DNA of 52,966 bases from MGBC114844 sp910585855. Its GTDB lineage: Bacteria > Bacillota > Clostridia > Lachnospirales > Lachnospiraceae. The notes below the pieces were generated by a model. The model did not search any database, was not told the origin of the DNA, and saw only the letters and a list, made by a program, of their open reading frames with translations. Shown here in pieces: positions 43,901-52,761 of this stretch. The stretch spans positions 1-52,966 of the forward strand of contig CBFFYP010000024.1 of the NCBI GenBank assembly GCA_965646165.1, in the 5' to 3' direction. The number at the start of each line of letters is the position of its first letter. Position 1 is the first letter of the stretch. A program made the position numbers and the translations under genes.

Positions 43901-44776
43901 TTATTCCACAGAATTCAACCTAATAATCACAAGCTCAGGCGGATTAAAAAACCGAAACGGCAAAGTATGACTTCCAAGCCCGGCACTCAGCAGCATCGTT
44001 GACTCCCCCTGATGAAATTCCCCTACATCATACTTAGGAAAAATTCGATAATTCGGTGAAATAACACCTCCCAAAAAAGGAATCCGCATCACCCCTCCAT
44101 GATTATGCCCCGCCAGCACCAGACGAGCCCCCCACTGGGCATAAGCTGGAAAATGCACGGGATTATGTGCCAAAAGAATCGAAAATCCTTTCTCCCTCTT
44201 TCCCAAACAATCTGTGATATAATCTTCTTTCATTTCTTCAATTTTTAACCGCTTGTAATAATACTGCCCAATCGTAAGCCCATAAATAACAATCTTTTCT
44301 CCATCTTTCTTCCAATACCGCCGTTCATTATCCAATATCACAATTCCTTTTTTCTTCAACTCCTTTGCATACTCCTGATAAAGTGTCTTATATAAAATCG
44401 TATTCTGCCGCACTCGGTACTCATGGTTTCCCATCCCATAAATCATCGGAAAATGTTCCTGTATCCACAGCACCAACTCCAATGCCGGCTGATAAGAAAC
44501 CCCGGGCTTTCCAACTAACATATCTCCACCAATTAAAACCAAATCCGGCTTTTCTGCCAAAAGTGCCTCTTTTAACCGCTGATTTTTCTCTCCAAACTCA
44601 TTGTTATGTAAATCCGACAAAAAAGCAATCTTGCTTCCATGAAAAGCCGCAGGAATCTCTTTTGATCGAATGGAATACTCCGTTAAAACTAAATGCTGAT
44701 TTTCCTGATACCCCCAGCGAAAAAACAGCACCAGCACCACCAACAAAAGCAGCCCCAGAAAAATACAAATCTTCAT
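43901..44776 (-). CDS. Calcineurin-like metallophosphoesterase, YkuE type
   Basis: The 291-residue protein has an N-terminal membrane segment (1-20, signal anchor) followed by the two-metal phosphoesterase motifs FLSDLHNNEFG (about 52-62), IGGDMLVG, GMGNHEYR, LLAHNP and AGHNHGG near 240. YkuE-like enzymes face the outside of the membrane; substrates are uncertain. Its ATG overlaps the radA stop codon (ATGA), so it is translationally coupled to radA, an unusual partner with no evident functional link. Confidence 0.9.
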   Translation of the reverse strand: MKICIFLGLLLLVVLVLFFRWGYQENQHLVLTEYSIRSKEIPAAFHGSKIAFLSDLHNNEFGEKNQRLKEALLAEKPDLVLIGGDMLVGKPGVSYQPALELVLWIQEHFPMIYGMGNHEYRVRQNTILYKTLYQEYAKELKKKGIVILDNERRYWKKDGEKIVIYGLTIGQYYYKRLKIEEMKEDYITDCLGKREKGFSILLAHNPVHFPAYAQWGARLVLAGHNHGGVMRIPFLGGVISPNYRIFPKYDVGEFHQGESTMLLSAGLGSHTLPFRFFNPPELVIIRLNSVE

Positions 44777-46140
44777 TTCTCTCCCTCCATCCAGCGCATC
44801 ACCTCCCCTAAATTTCCAATCCCAATCATTTTCATCCCAGAGGGTACTTCCATTGCCTCAAGCGAAACCTTCGGCAGCACACAAGTATGAAACCCCAGTT
44901 TAAACGCCTCTTTTACCCGTGCCTCACACATACTAATTCCCCGCACCTCTCCGGCAAGTCCAACCTCCCCAAATACAATCGTTTTATCTTCTACCGCCCG
45001 ATCCCGATAACTTGAAATAATCGCCATTACAATTCCCAAATCAAGAGAAGGTTCATTTAACTTCAGTCCCCCAGCAATATTGACATAGGCATCACAGTCA
45101 GAAAGCCTCAGTCCCGCCCGCTTTTCCAATACTGCCATCAAAAGATTAACCCGATTATAATCCGTTCCAGCAGCCGTCCGTCTAGGAAGCCCGAAATTAG
45201 TCTTGCAAACTAACGCCTGTACCTCCAAAAGAATCGGTCTTGTCCCCTCCATCGCACAGGTTACAATCGATCCAGAAGCCCCCTGTGGTTTTCCGTTTAA
45301 CATATATTCAGAAGGATTTTCTACCTCTTCCAGTCCGCTCTCCCGCATCTCAAATACCCCAATCTCATTAGTCGCTCCAAACCGATTTTTTACTCCTCGT
45401 AAAATCCGATAAGCCGCATGGCGATCCCCCTCAAAATAAAGCACTGTATCTACCATATGCTCTAAAACCCTTGGTCCGGCTACCACCCCCTCTTTTGTCA
45501 CGTGCCCCACAATAAAAATAGAAATCCCCAGCCCCTTTGCTATCTGCATCAAAAGCCCGGTAGACTCCCGCACCTGACTTACACTTCCGGGAGCAGACGC
45601 CACATCTTCCTTTACCATAGTCTGAATCGAATCAATCACCAATATATCAGGACGTGCCTTTTCCACCCTTTCTCTAATCAGTTCTAAATTGGTTTCACAC
45701 AGCAAAAAAAAGCGATCCGAAAAATCCCCCAGCCGGTTTGCCCGCATTTTAATCTGCTGCAGCGACTCTTCCCCGGAAATATAATAAACCGTCTTGGTTT
45801 CTGCCAAATTTCTGCAAACCTGCAATAACAGAGTAGACTTTCCTATCCCGGGATCTCCCCCCACTAAAATCAGCGAACCAGAAACCACCCCTCCCCCCAG
45901 CACACGATCTAACTCCCGTATCCCCGTCAGCATCCGTTCCTCCTTCTCCATAGAAATCTCCGAAAGACGCTTTTCTATCCCTCCTGTCAGTCCGCTTTTT
46001 GCCAATCCACCCCGGCTTACCTTCTTTGCCAAAGGCTCTTCTACAAAAGTATTCCAAGCCTTACAGCCCGGACACTGCCCTAGCCATTTTAAAGACTCAT
46101 AACCACACTCCTGACAAAAAAATAAATTTCCCTTTGCCAT
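44773..46140 (-). CDS. radA: DNA repair protein RadA
   Basis: RadA is a RecA-like helicase that extends recombination intermediates. The 455 residues have the N-terminal zinc finger (Cys 9, 12, 23, 26), Walker A GGDPGIGKST near 95, Walker B DILVIDSIQTM near 168, the RadA motif KNRFGATNEIGVF near 250 and a C-terminal Lon-like domain. AAGAGGAGGGAAA precedes the ATG. The gene is full length and unremarkable apart from its four-base overlap with the phosphoesterase gene. Confidence 0.97.
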   Translation of the reverse strand: MAKGNLFFCQECGYESLKWLGQCPGCKAWNTFVEEPLAKKVSRGGLAKSGLTGGIEKRLSEISMEKEERMLTGIRELDRVLGGGVVSGSLILVGGDPGIGKSTLLLQVCRNLAETKTVYYISGEESLQQIKMRANRLGDFSDRFFLLCETNLELIRERVEKARPDILVIDSIQTMVKEDVASAPGSVSQVRESTGLLMQIAKGLGISIFIVGHVTKEGVVAGPRVLEHMVDTVLYFEGDRHAAYRILRGVKNRFGATNEIGVFEMRESGLEEVENPSEYMLNGKPQGASGSIVTCAMEGTRPILLEVQALVCKTNFGLPRRTAAGTDYNRVNLLMAVLEKRAGLRLSDCDAYVNIAGGLKLNEPSLDLGIVMAIISSYRDRAVEDKTIVFGEVGLAGEVRGISMCEARVKEAFKLGFHTCVLPKVSLEAMEVPSGMKMIGIGNLGEVMRWMEGEK

Positions 46141-46170
46141 ATTTCCCTCCTCTTAATCTCTAAACTCTAT

Positions 46171-46215
46171 TGAAAGAAAAAGAAGATTTCCCCTCAAGAA
46201 AAACCTTCTTTCCCA
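46171..46215 (-). terminator. Weak terminator before radA
   Basis: In the minus-strand transcript AAAGAAG pairs with CTTCTTT and a U-rich run follows. It sits in the 110-bp gap after the small unknown protein gene. Confidence 0.4.
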
Positions 46216-46250
46216 TTGTCCACTCAAAATAACATTTATCCTACACCATT

Positions 46251-46667
46251 TTATTTTATACAAACAATCTCAACAGAAGCCGTTCCGCTTTCTCCTAATT
46301 CTGTACTAAATACCAATTTTCCGCCCAAATTTGTCTGAATCATTCCCACTACTACTCCGTCAATAGAAACCTTATACTCTAAACCTGCTTCCAATCCTAC
46401 TGTAATCTGAGGATTTCCAAACCCTTCCACGACGAACTGAACTCCATTTTCTGTAAAGGAAAAATGATTAACTGCCGTTCCCGGAACGGATTCATATACA
46501 AACACTCCATTGCGTTCCAGCTTTGTAATTTCTTTATATGTCTTAACCTTATAAAGATCTCCTTCATACTCAAAATCATTGGCTTTTGATTTTACGGCTA
46601 ATTCATAATTTCCAAAACTAAAACTTCCGTCTGCTTCCTTTTTTATCAATTCGTTTACTACTGGCAT
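46251..46667 (-). CDS. Conserved small protein of unknown function
   Basis: The 138-residue protein starts MPVVNELIKKEADGSFSFG and has no signal peptide, membrane segment or catalytic motif. It is rich in alternating hydrophobic and charged residues (VYESVPGTAVNHFSFTENG; GLEYKVSIDGVVVGMIQTN), which suggests two small beta sandwiches. Similar Lachnospiraceae proteins have, as I recall, been labelled endosialidase without visible support; I would not use that name. AGGAGGG seven bases before the ATG and a TATAAT-type promoter (about 46725-46732 on the minus strand) show that it is a real, separately transcribed gene. Confidence 0.7.
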   Translation of the reverse strand: MPVVNELIKKEADGSFSFGNYELAVKSKANDFEYEGDLYKVKTYKEITKLERNGVFVYESVPGTAVNHFSFTENGVQFVVEGFGNPQITVGLEAGLEYKVSIDGVVVGMIQTNLGGKLVFSTELGESGTASVEIVCIK

Positions 46668-46800
46668 ATGCTTGCCCTCCTAAAAATGTGTATTCTGCTT
46701 GCCACTTTGCTTCTGCTAAACTTATTATATAATAGTTTTATCCACTTGACTAGTATTTTATTATTTTTTCTTCAATAAATCAAATGAAGATTGTTACAGT

Positions 46801-47034
46801 TCAGCCGCCCTTTAATAAAACGACTTTTACACCGGCTACAGAATAACCGATGTCCCTATAAAAAATAGCTGTATTTTTTCGAGGAGCTGCATCTTTCTCT
46901 TTTTCAGTATTTCCACTATAGTAAATTTCAACGCACTGAATGATTTGCTCTTCATGGCACGGTAGTGTTCCAAATACTGAAGTTCCTTATATAGTACTGC
47001 ATCCCGTCCACTGTGTAGTAGTGGCATCATTCAT
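46801..47034 (-). pseudogene. Possible decayed gene fragment
   Basis: One frame reads MNDATTTQWTGCSTI, a TAA, and then an uninterrupted 61-codon stretch including HEEQIIQCVEIYYSGNTEKE and ending SVAGVKVVLLKGG. A second frame on the same strand (46836-47030) is open for 64 codons, so which one was coding is uncertain. No family is recognised. The stretch belongs to a region of broken genes. Confidence 0.35.
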
Positions 47035-47041
47035 GACAACA

Positions 47042-47197
47042 CTACTGTCTATCCTCGGATGTTTGAAGCATTTCATACACTGTAATAATTACGAGTAAAG
47101 GAACTGCCAGCATAACATACCATTTTTTCCGCTTACCGCAAAAAACAGTTTCCTCTTCTGCCTCTCCCTGCTGAACGATATAAAAATAAAATTGAAA
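47042..47197 (-). pseudogene. C-terminal fragment of a membrane-anchored protein
   Basis: An open frame of 51 codons without a start codon ends QQGEAEEETVFCGKRKK, a hydrophobic segment WYVMLAVPLLVIITVYEML and QTSEDRQ. It lies directly after the cyclophilin-like lipoprotein gene and looks like the tail of a lost membrane protein. The parent family is not recognised. Confidence 0.4.
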
Positions 47198-47241
47198 GTT
47201 TTATTCTTTTTTGAATATTATTACTCTGTTTTCTTGAAACT

Positions 47242-48276
47242 TTAGTCTGTAACAAGCTCGAATGTAACATCCACATCTCCAGTGCTTTCAAATATCTCAA
47301 CACCGGAATCAATATGCCCTAAATGCTGGCGTTCAAACTGCTCTCCATTCTGTTTGTAAAGGATAACCAAACTTCCGCCTGGTGTCCAATATGCAATATC
47401 TCCAACTTCATATCCGTCTGACCGCAGGTTATCCGTTGGGAGTGCATAAGCACCATAACGATAACACATTTCCCGCCCGTACAAATCCATCATGGATAAC
47501 GTCATGGGCATCTGCTCTATAATCGCCTGTGCTGTCGCATTATCCTTCATAACTGCAATCAATTCCGTTTCACCTACTGTAATTTTTACTCTCACCTCTG
47601 CTACCTCCGTTTCACTTGTTATTGCAGGACTTTCAATACGATCCGTTTCAGTAATTTCATTTACATTTGTTTCTTCTACCACTGTATTATTTTCAACGCT
47701 ATCTGTCTGCACTTCTGTTTTATCTGAAAGTACAATCGTTACATCAATCGTGCCTTCCAATGCTTCAAGAACCTCCTGTGGTTCTGTAATTTTTCCCAAT
47801 ATAACCAAGTTTCCAGTATCCGCAGAATTTTCTTCACCATCAACAAAAATTACAAAATTGTTTGCAGGTGTCCAAAATACTAAATCGCCATTTTTATATC
47901 CGCTCTGCACATCACTTTCTGTATATTCAATGTCAAGACTTCCGCCACAAAAATCATTGTCAGAATCATTTAGTGTAACTGTTAGTGGAAGTTGTGAAAT
48001 CAGGCTTTGTGCCGGTATAGAATCATTCAGATAACCATGCAATACAATATCGCCGATTGTCAGCGTAATCGGTGAAGTTTCTTTCATGCTCAGTTCATTT
48101 TGCTCACTTCTCGTATTGTATTCTTCACTTTCCGTTTCCTGTTTGGCACTTTCCAGTTGTGCCATATCAGGTGCAGTTCTGTTTCCTTCCGGTTCTGTTG
48201 CAGAAACATTTTGCCCACAGGCACAAAGTAAAAATGTCATAACAATAGCGGATACGATACTCAATAATTTTTTCAT
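47242..48276 (-). CDS. Lipoprotein with two cyclophilin-like domains
   Basis: The 344-residue protein has a lipoprotein signal (lipobox LLCAC, Cys about 20) and an Asp/Glu/Thr-rich linker. Two copies of a cyclophilin-like beta barrel follow: ITLTIGDIVLHGYLNDSIPA to about 195, and VRVKITVGETELIAVMKDNA to the end. Each copy carries the pattern GD(L/I)xxWTP and a closing LG(K/H)I segment. The domain is common beside flavodoxins in clostridia; its activity is not established. AAAGAAAGGA precedes the ATG. It lies 20 bp after the truncated flavodoxin gene. Confidence 0.8.
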   Translation of the reverse strand: MKKLLSIVSAIVMTFLLCACGQNVSATEPEGNRTAPDMAQLESAKQETESEEYNTRSEQNELSMKETSPITLTIGDIVLHGYLNDSIPAQSLISQLPLTVTLNDSDNDFCGGSLDIEYTESDVQSGYKNGDLVFWTPANNFVIFVDGEENSADTGNLVILGKITEPQEVLEALEGTIDVTIVLSDKTEVQTDSVENNTVVEETNVNEITETDRIESPAITSETEVAEVRVKITVGETELIAVMKDNATAQAIIEQMPMTLSMMDLYGREMCYRYGAYALPTDNLRSDGYEVGDIAYWTPGGSLVILYKQNGEQFERQHLGHIDSGVEIFESTGDVDVTFELVTD

Positions 48277-48296
48277 AAAATCTATCCTTTCTTTTT

Positions 48297-48749
48297 TTAC
48301 TTTTTTATCATTCTTCTATCATTCTCCGCAATCACAGAACATTCACTGTGACTGACCGGATAAGTTTCCACTGTTTTCATTGCAAATAAATCCCCTCCTG
48401 TCTGCTTCTGTATTTCCATAGCTGCATATTCCGTGTTTCCAATAAAAGGCGTCGCATGTGTAACTGCATCTGCACCCTCTGGTATTATGTCCATCAACGA
48501 AAAATAGGCAATCAATATTCTACTGTCTTTTTCTTCTGAAGTGAAAACTGTTTGTTCCGTTGTTTGTATACTGTTTCCCTCCTGTTCTGATATACCGCTT
48601 TCCGTTTGCTGTTCCTGAGAGGTTTCCGTTTGTACTGTTGGCTCAGAAAACATTTCCTGCCCTGTGTTTTCTTTTCCACAGGCAAAAAGCAGACACAGCA
48701 GCCCTACCATCACACAACAGGAAAAAATATACTTCTTACAAAATGTCAT
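48297..48749 (-). pseudogene. Truncated flavodoxin-like lipoprotein
   Basis: A lipoprotein signal (lipobox LLFACG) and an acidic linker are followed by the first half of a flavodoxin fold: ILIAYFSLMDIIPEGADAV, ATPFIGNTEYAAMEIQKQTG and GDLFAMKTVETYPVSHSECS. The frame then stops with MIKK about 60-80 residues short. The FMN-binding later loops are missing, so the product cannot be a working flavodoxin. The ribosome binding site GAAAGGAG is intact. It belongs to a redox lipoprotein cluster in decay. Confidence 0.75.
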
Positions 48750-48754
48750 TTCGC

Positions 48755-49429
48755 TTATTCACGCTCCTTTCGTATCTGAAGCAGCTTTCCCATTATCTTC
48801 ATTCCATAATAAGCAAATGTCGCAAAAAGTATTAAAATGCTGATATAATCTGTAAAGAAAAGCATAACAGGTTCCTCATAATCAAAAAACGCATATTCCA
48901 TAAGCAGAAACATTCTCTCCCCAATCTGACGGATAACAAAGGAATACACACCATAACATGAAATAGCTGTAACAGCTCCTCTTACGATAAGCACTGCTTT
49001 TTTATATGGTATCTTCTTTATTATGCCTGCGAACACTCCTCCGTGCAGTCCTAAATGTACCGCCATCAGGCAGAATCCCCATGCAGTCGATACCATATGA
49101 AGCCTGCGTCCAAACATTCCAGCCCGAAGATGCAAAAACCCAAATACTTCATGCGACAGCAAAATACCGCTTATCATCATACCCACCATAGAAAGAAACA
49201 GCAAAACATTAACACCCATCATTAAAATACGCATAACCGTATATCTTCCCTTGAAAATCCTGACATGCCATTTCCAATTTAAGATATGATGTAATATAAA
49301 AAGCACAAAGAGCATTACACCAAGCCATTCATGCAGGGTATTTCCTGTAACATGATATGCCATCATAGCAAGGAAAAGGATTGTCATCGCAATATCAACC
49401 ACAATTTTAAGCAGCCGCATCTGTTTCAT
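48755..49429 (-). CDS. DUF4405-type membrane protein (cytochrome b-like)
   Basis: The 224-residue protein has five or six membrane segments. Paired histidines in HVTGNTLHEWLGVML, FILHHILNWKWHVRIFKG and MAVHLGLHGGVF suit heme ligation in the DUF4405/cytochrome b561-like fold. I start at ATG 49429, which overlaps the preceding lipoprotein stop (ATGA) and has GGGAGGTGG upstream. In related bacteria it accompanies flavodoxins and aldo/keto reductases, suggesting electron transfer across the membrane. Heme binding is inferred. Confidence 0.75.
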   Translation of the reverse strand: MKQMRLLKIVVDIAMTILFLAMMAYHVTGNTLHEWLGVMLFVLFILHHILNWKWHVRIFKGRYTVMRILMMGVNVLLFLSMVGMMISGILLSHEVFGFLHLRAGMFGRRLHMVSTAWGFCLMAVHLGLHGGVFAGIIKKIPYKKAVLIVRGAVTAISCYGVYSFVIRQIGERMFLLMEYAFFDYEEPVMLFFTDYISILILFATFAYYGMKIMGKLLQIRKERE

Positions 49430-49665
49430 ACGCCACCTCCCCACCTAATATGACTGCCCTGTTCTGTTTCCACTGTCTGTGTTTTCTCCTGCACCTGCGT
49501 TGATTCTTCCTGTAAAGAAATATCTTCCGATTCCGGCTGTGAATGTTCCGAAACAAACTCCGATATTAAATTATCATTTAACGGTTCTGGCCGTTTCCCG
49601 CAGGATGTTATTGTTACTATCACACCAAGTGTCAGCAATGCAGCTAATATCTTTTTCATTGTCAC
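49426..49665 (-). CDS. Small lipoprotein
   Basis: The 79-residue protein has a signal peptide and lipobox TITSCG (Cys about 22), followed by a short Glu/Gln/Ser-rich, disordered tail (SEHSQPESEDISLQEESTQV). No folded domain is present. It overlaps the DUF4405 gene by four bases. It may be an intact small lipoprotein or the N-terminal remnant of a larger one, since the tail resembles the linker region of the flavodoxin and cyclophilin-like lipoproteins nearby. Confidence 0.6.
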   Translation of the reverse strand: MTMKKILAALLTLGVIVTITSCGKRPEPLNDNLISEFVSEHSQPESEDISLQEESTQVQEKTQTVETEQGSHIRWGGGV

Positions 49666-49706
49666 CTTCTCCTTAAATCACCTTAAACTATTTCCATGCG
49701 CCTCTC

Positions 49707-49880
49707 CTAAATCGACACTTCATTTCCGTATACCTGTACGGTGTCAAAGTGGCGATAACCTGCGTTTAACGCCTGCCTGACCGCTTCGGCTGCCTGTTCA
49801 TCAGTAATAAACCATGTACCAAGCCCAAGTTTCGGAATTTTTACACCATTTGATAATTCATAAACTTCATTTAATATCAT
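49707..49880 (-). pseudogene. Aldo/keto reductase, N-terminal fragment only
   Basis: The 57-codon frame reads MILNEVYELSNGVKIPKLGL, then GTWFITDEQAAEAVRQALNA and GYRHFDTVQVYGNE before stopping. This is the first two strands and the DxxxxYGNE catalytic Asp region of an aldo/keto reductase of about 280 residues. The remaining 80% is missing. The ribosome binding site AAAGGAG is intact. The gene was cut by a deletion between here and the small lipoprotein gene. Confidence 0.85.
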
Positions 49881-49883
49881 TTT

Positions 49884-50429
49884 TCAATGCTCCTTTACTC
49901 TTGCAAAAAATATAAGCATAAACCCCAAATACACTTTTTGTATTCCGGTTCTATGCTTATATTTTATACATCTCTCTTTTATATGTCCAATGCTTATATT
50001 TTTAACTGCCCCCTCTATTGTCAATGCAGAAGCAACGCCGCTTTCAACTAGCATCACCACATTCGTGATAATATTATATGTCGCAAAAATATCCAACTGC
50101 GAAAGCGGACGCTCCAGCCAGCTTTCCAATTCTTTCTGAATGGACTGGCGATTCGTTGTAATCAAAGGTTCACCGAGCAAATCCTCTTTTGTGATGCTTT
50201 CCTTTTTTGCAAGCGGATGTCCTGCCCGAAGAAGCAGTCCCCACCGTTCCTTCTTTTTCATGCAAATATAGTCAAACTTCGTGACATCAACCGACTCCAA
50301 TAAAAACCCGAAATCCAGCAATCCCTGTTCCAGACGCTCCTTAATATATTCCGCACTGTTTGTATAAAGCGAAAACTGCACTTTCGGATATTTATTTAGG
50401 AAAAAGATTCCACGTATACCAAAGCACAT
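49884..50429 (-). pseudogene. LysR-family regulator, missing both ends
   Basis: Only the effector-binding core of a LysR protein remains: KYPKVQFSLYTNSAEYIKER, RWGLLLRAGHPLAKKESIT and LDIFATYNIITNVVMLVESG. The N-terminal DNA-binding helix-turn-helix (about 90 residues) is absent and the frame begins five bases from the stop codon of the AIPR gene. After VESGVASALTIEGA the sequence no longer resembles LysR and runs into an A/T-rich hairpin. It cannot bind DNA as it stands. Confidence 0.78.
49907..49965. terminator. A/T-rich hairpin replacing the LysR 3' end
   Basis: AAAATATAAGCATA (49907-49920) and TATGCTTATATTTT (49952-49965) are perfect inverted repeats, with a smaller stem AATACA/TGTATT inside. 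Another partial copy of the arm (ATATAAGCAT) lies just beyond on the LysR side. It may be a terminator or a small insertion. Confidence 0.5.
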
Positions 50430-50433
50430 GAAC

Positions 50434-52173
50434 TCACGATATAATATTATCTGTTTTTAGATATTCAATCAAACATCCTTTTTGAGAAAGCAAGTATTCT
50501 GTTGTTTCCTTCCTTTCAAAACATTTTCGATTTTCTATATCTATATCCTGTCCTTTAGAAATAATAAAATTAACAATTCCTTTAAATATTTTTTCACATT
50601 TATAATCGTTATTTAATATATTCAGAATATTTTGACAATATAACTCCATTTTGCGTTGATTAAATCGTGGCTTCTCCTCCTTAGATACAACAATTCTAAA
50701 AAGCATCATTGCATGATATCTACTGCGTCGATATTTTTTGTCAATTTTATTCGTTTTAAAAAGATTTTCAATTTTATATAATGCCAATGCACTGGTGTAA
50801 TATACGATTGGTTTGTCTGAACTTTTAAAAATTTTATTGCCAAATCGTTTTACAACAGCACCATATTGACCAGATACAGCACTGGGTTCATCTAAAAACA
50901 TTGCAGCAATTGTTTTTATTTGTGTAGAAATAGAAATAATTCTATTTTTTGGAATATCACTGTTTCTGTATTGACCTGTCCTGCGTTCATAAACTAAAGA
51001 TTCTTGCATTGTAAAGGTTTTATAAAACTCTTCAAGATTCTTTTGAAATGTAGACAATGCTTCTAACTGTTCTTTTTTAATTGCAGTTTGACTGTTTGTA
51101 GCCTTAGTAATTTCATTTTTTAAATTTTCGTCTTTTGTTGCAATAATTCTTACTGGTATTATTAGTTCATCAATATTTTCTGCAACATCCATATTGTCGA
51201 TCAAAATATTACTTGTTTGACAACCATTAACAATTTGATAATCCTCAATAGTTGCTATATCACCTGGAATAGAAATTGAAGATGCAACAATAGTTACACC
51301 ATTATTCAGCATACTAAAAGCATTAACATCCCCCGATAAAATTGTTTGACAAATACTTTCATTAACATCCTGATTCGGTCCTAAATAATCTCTAATATTA
51401 TCTTCAAAAACGGGTTTTATTGCTCCTGTATCTTCTAATATAAGCTTTTTATATTCTTTAAATGGTAAGATACCACAATAACCCACTTCTTCATCATTAA
51501 TGGAATACATCGTAATTCGCTTTTCAAATCTAAAAGTTGCAGCTAATTTAGCTTTTGTTTTCCTATATAATGATTGTATCTCAACCGATCCGCAAGGAAT
51601 AAATTCTATGGCAGAAAATAAATTTGTACTCTTAAGATTTTCTTTCCCAACTGAAACGGAGGCATTTAAATTAAGATCATTACACCAGAAACCTAAAGTC
51701 ACATAATACAATAATACTTCAGGGTTTTTCTTAAGTTTATTCCCCTTACTAAAAATATAATCTTTTAACTCAATAAATTTTTGCATTTCTGGAGTGCAAA
51801 ATATAGATGTGTCATCGCTAAAGTACAGTCTTGCGAAAGTAAATAAATTTGAAATTTCTGTATTATCAAAAGATGCCGAAATCTTTGTTTGTATTAAAAC
51901 AAATTTTACGGAGATTGTTTGATTTAGAGAAATAAGCAAATCAATATCCTCTGTATTGTTTATTATTTTTTGATTAATGATTATTGCAATGCCATCTATC
52001 CCCTGTGTGCTTTTTCCAGTAGTTATTTCATCTAAATCAAAATCATTAGTACCATATATATTATTAACAACACAATAATTTGAAAAATGCTCAAATAGTA
52101 ACGCAGAATCATTAAAATTCAAACTAAAATCATTCTGAAAGGCATCCAACATACTTTGAGTAATTCTATCCAT
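50434..52173 (-). CDS. AIPR-family protein (abortive-infection phage resistance type)
   Basis: The 579-residue protein has the AIPR hallmark FSMLNNGVTIVASS and YQIVNGCQTSNILIDN (about residues 290-330), followed by EITKATNSQTAIKKEQLEA. The N-terminal third has GIDGIAIIIN and FVLIQTKIS (about 60-100), resembling the D...QxK core of a PD-(D/E)XK nuclease, as in other AIPR proteins. Members are linked to phage defence by abortive infection. No partner gene is adjacent. The start is the ATG at 52171-52173 behind CGGAGG, and a good promoter stands upstream. Its lower GC and abrupt junction with a broken LysR gene suggest acquisition. The function is by family only. Confidence 0.82.
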   Translation of the reverse strand: MDRITQSMLDAFQNDFSLNFNDSALLFEHFSNYCVVNNIYGTNDFDLDEITTGKSTQGIDGIAIIINQKIINNTEDIDLLISLNQTISVKFVLIQTKISASFDNTEISNLFTFARLYFSDDTSIFCTPEMQKFIELKDYIFSKGNKLKKNPEVLLYYVTLGFWCNDLNLNASVSVGKENLKSTNLFSAIEFIPCGSVEIQSLYRKTKAKLAATFRFEKRITMYSINDEEVGYCGILPFKEYKKLILEDTGAIKPVFEDNIRDYLGPNQDVNESICQTILSGDVNAFSMLNNGVTIVASSISIPGDIATIEDYQIVNGCQTSNILIDNMDVAENIDELIIPVRIIATKDENLKNEITKATNSQTAIKKEQLEALSTFQKNLEEFYKTFTMQESLVYERRTGQYRNSDIPKNRIISISTQIKTIAAMFLDEPSAVSGQYGAVVKRFGNKIFKSSDKPIVYYTSALALYKIENLFKTNKIDKKYRRSRYHAMMLFRIVVSKEEKPRFNQRKMELYCQNILNILNNDYKCEKIFKGIVNFIISKGQDIDIENRKCFERKETTEYLLSQKGCLIEYLKTDNIIS

Positions 52174-52206
52174 TTTTATTCCTCCGATGGTGTATAAATT
52201 ATTACA

Positions 52207-52235
52207 ATTATATCCCTTTAACTGACTTTTTTCAA
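52207..52235 (-). promoter_or_regulatory. Sigma-A promoter of the AIPR gene
   Basis: On the minus strand TTGAAA (52230-52235), 17 bases, TATAAT (52207-52212), about 35 bp before the start codon. Confidence 0.75.
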
Positions 52236-52281
52236 CAGTATATCTATACATCTTCAATTAGGCTTTTGGATATAGGATACT

Positions 52282-52480
52282 GGAGAGGCGGTTTGCTCCT
52301 GTCCTTTGCTTGCTCCACTCCAAACGGAAAGAAAATCTACGGCTTCTGATTTATATTCATCCAACCGGACGAACTGGAGCACAATTCGCCCTCATTACAA
52401 CCGAAACGAAACTGGTGTGAGGAAGGATTTTCACAGCCATAAGAATATCTCTTTTTTATGCTATGGACTAAACACCATAG
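52282..52480 (-). repeat. Family A element, A1-type, truncated and decayed
   Basis: The left arm GAGAGGCGGTTTGCTCCTGT, the segment CATCCAACCGGACGAACTGG, a GGAGCACAATTCGCCC core strand and part of the variable stem are present. The partner core strand is altered (CTATGGACTAAACACCATAG), and the T-tract hairpin and right arm are missing. From 52481 to 52717 I see no gene or repeat. Confidence 0.75.
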
Positions 52481-52717
52481 GTGCGAACTTAAGACAAAAA
52501 TGCACAAATTTCTAAATATTAGAAAAAAAATTCACCATAACCGCTCTTTTTGGTGTAAAATAACTTTGAAACCAATCATTTTACCAGAAAAGAGATTAGG
52601 ATGAACTCTCAAACTTATTTTACCAAAAAAATTCCTCTTTGCAAGATTTTCCACATTTAGGATCAAAAAATCCTTCCCTGTCTTCCCAGTAATGTTTTGT
52701 AAAAGACTTTTTAAATA

Positions 52718-52750
52718 GAGCCAGGAACCTGTTTTTTAGATTCCTGACTC
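52718..52750 (-). terminator. Terminator after the Rpn-like gene
   Basis: In the minus-strand transcript GAGTCAGGAA pairs with TTCCTGGCTC, eleven bases past the stop codon, followed by a U/A-rich stretch. Confidence 0.65.
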
Positions 52751-52761
52751 ATTAGTGCCAT

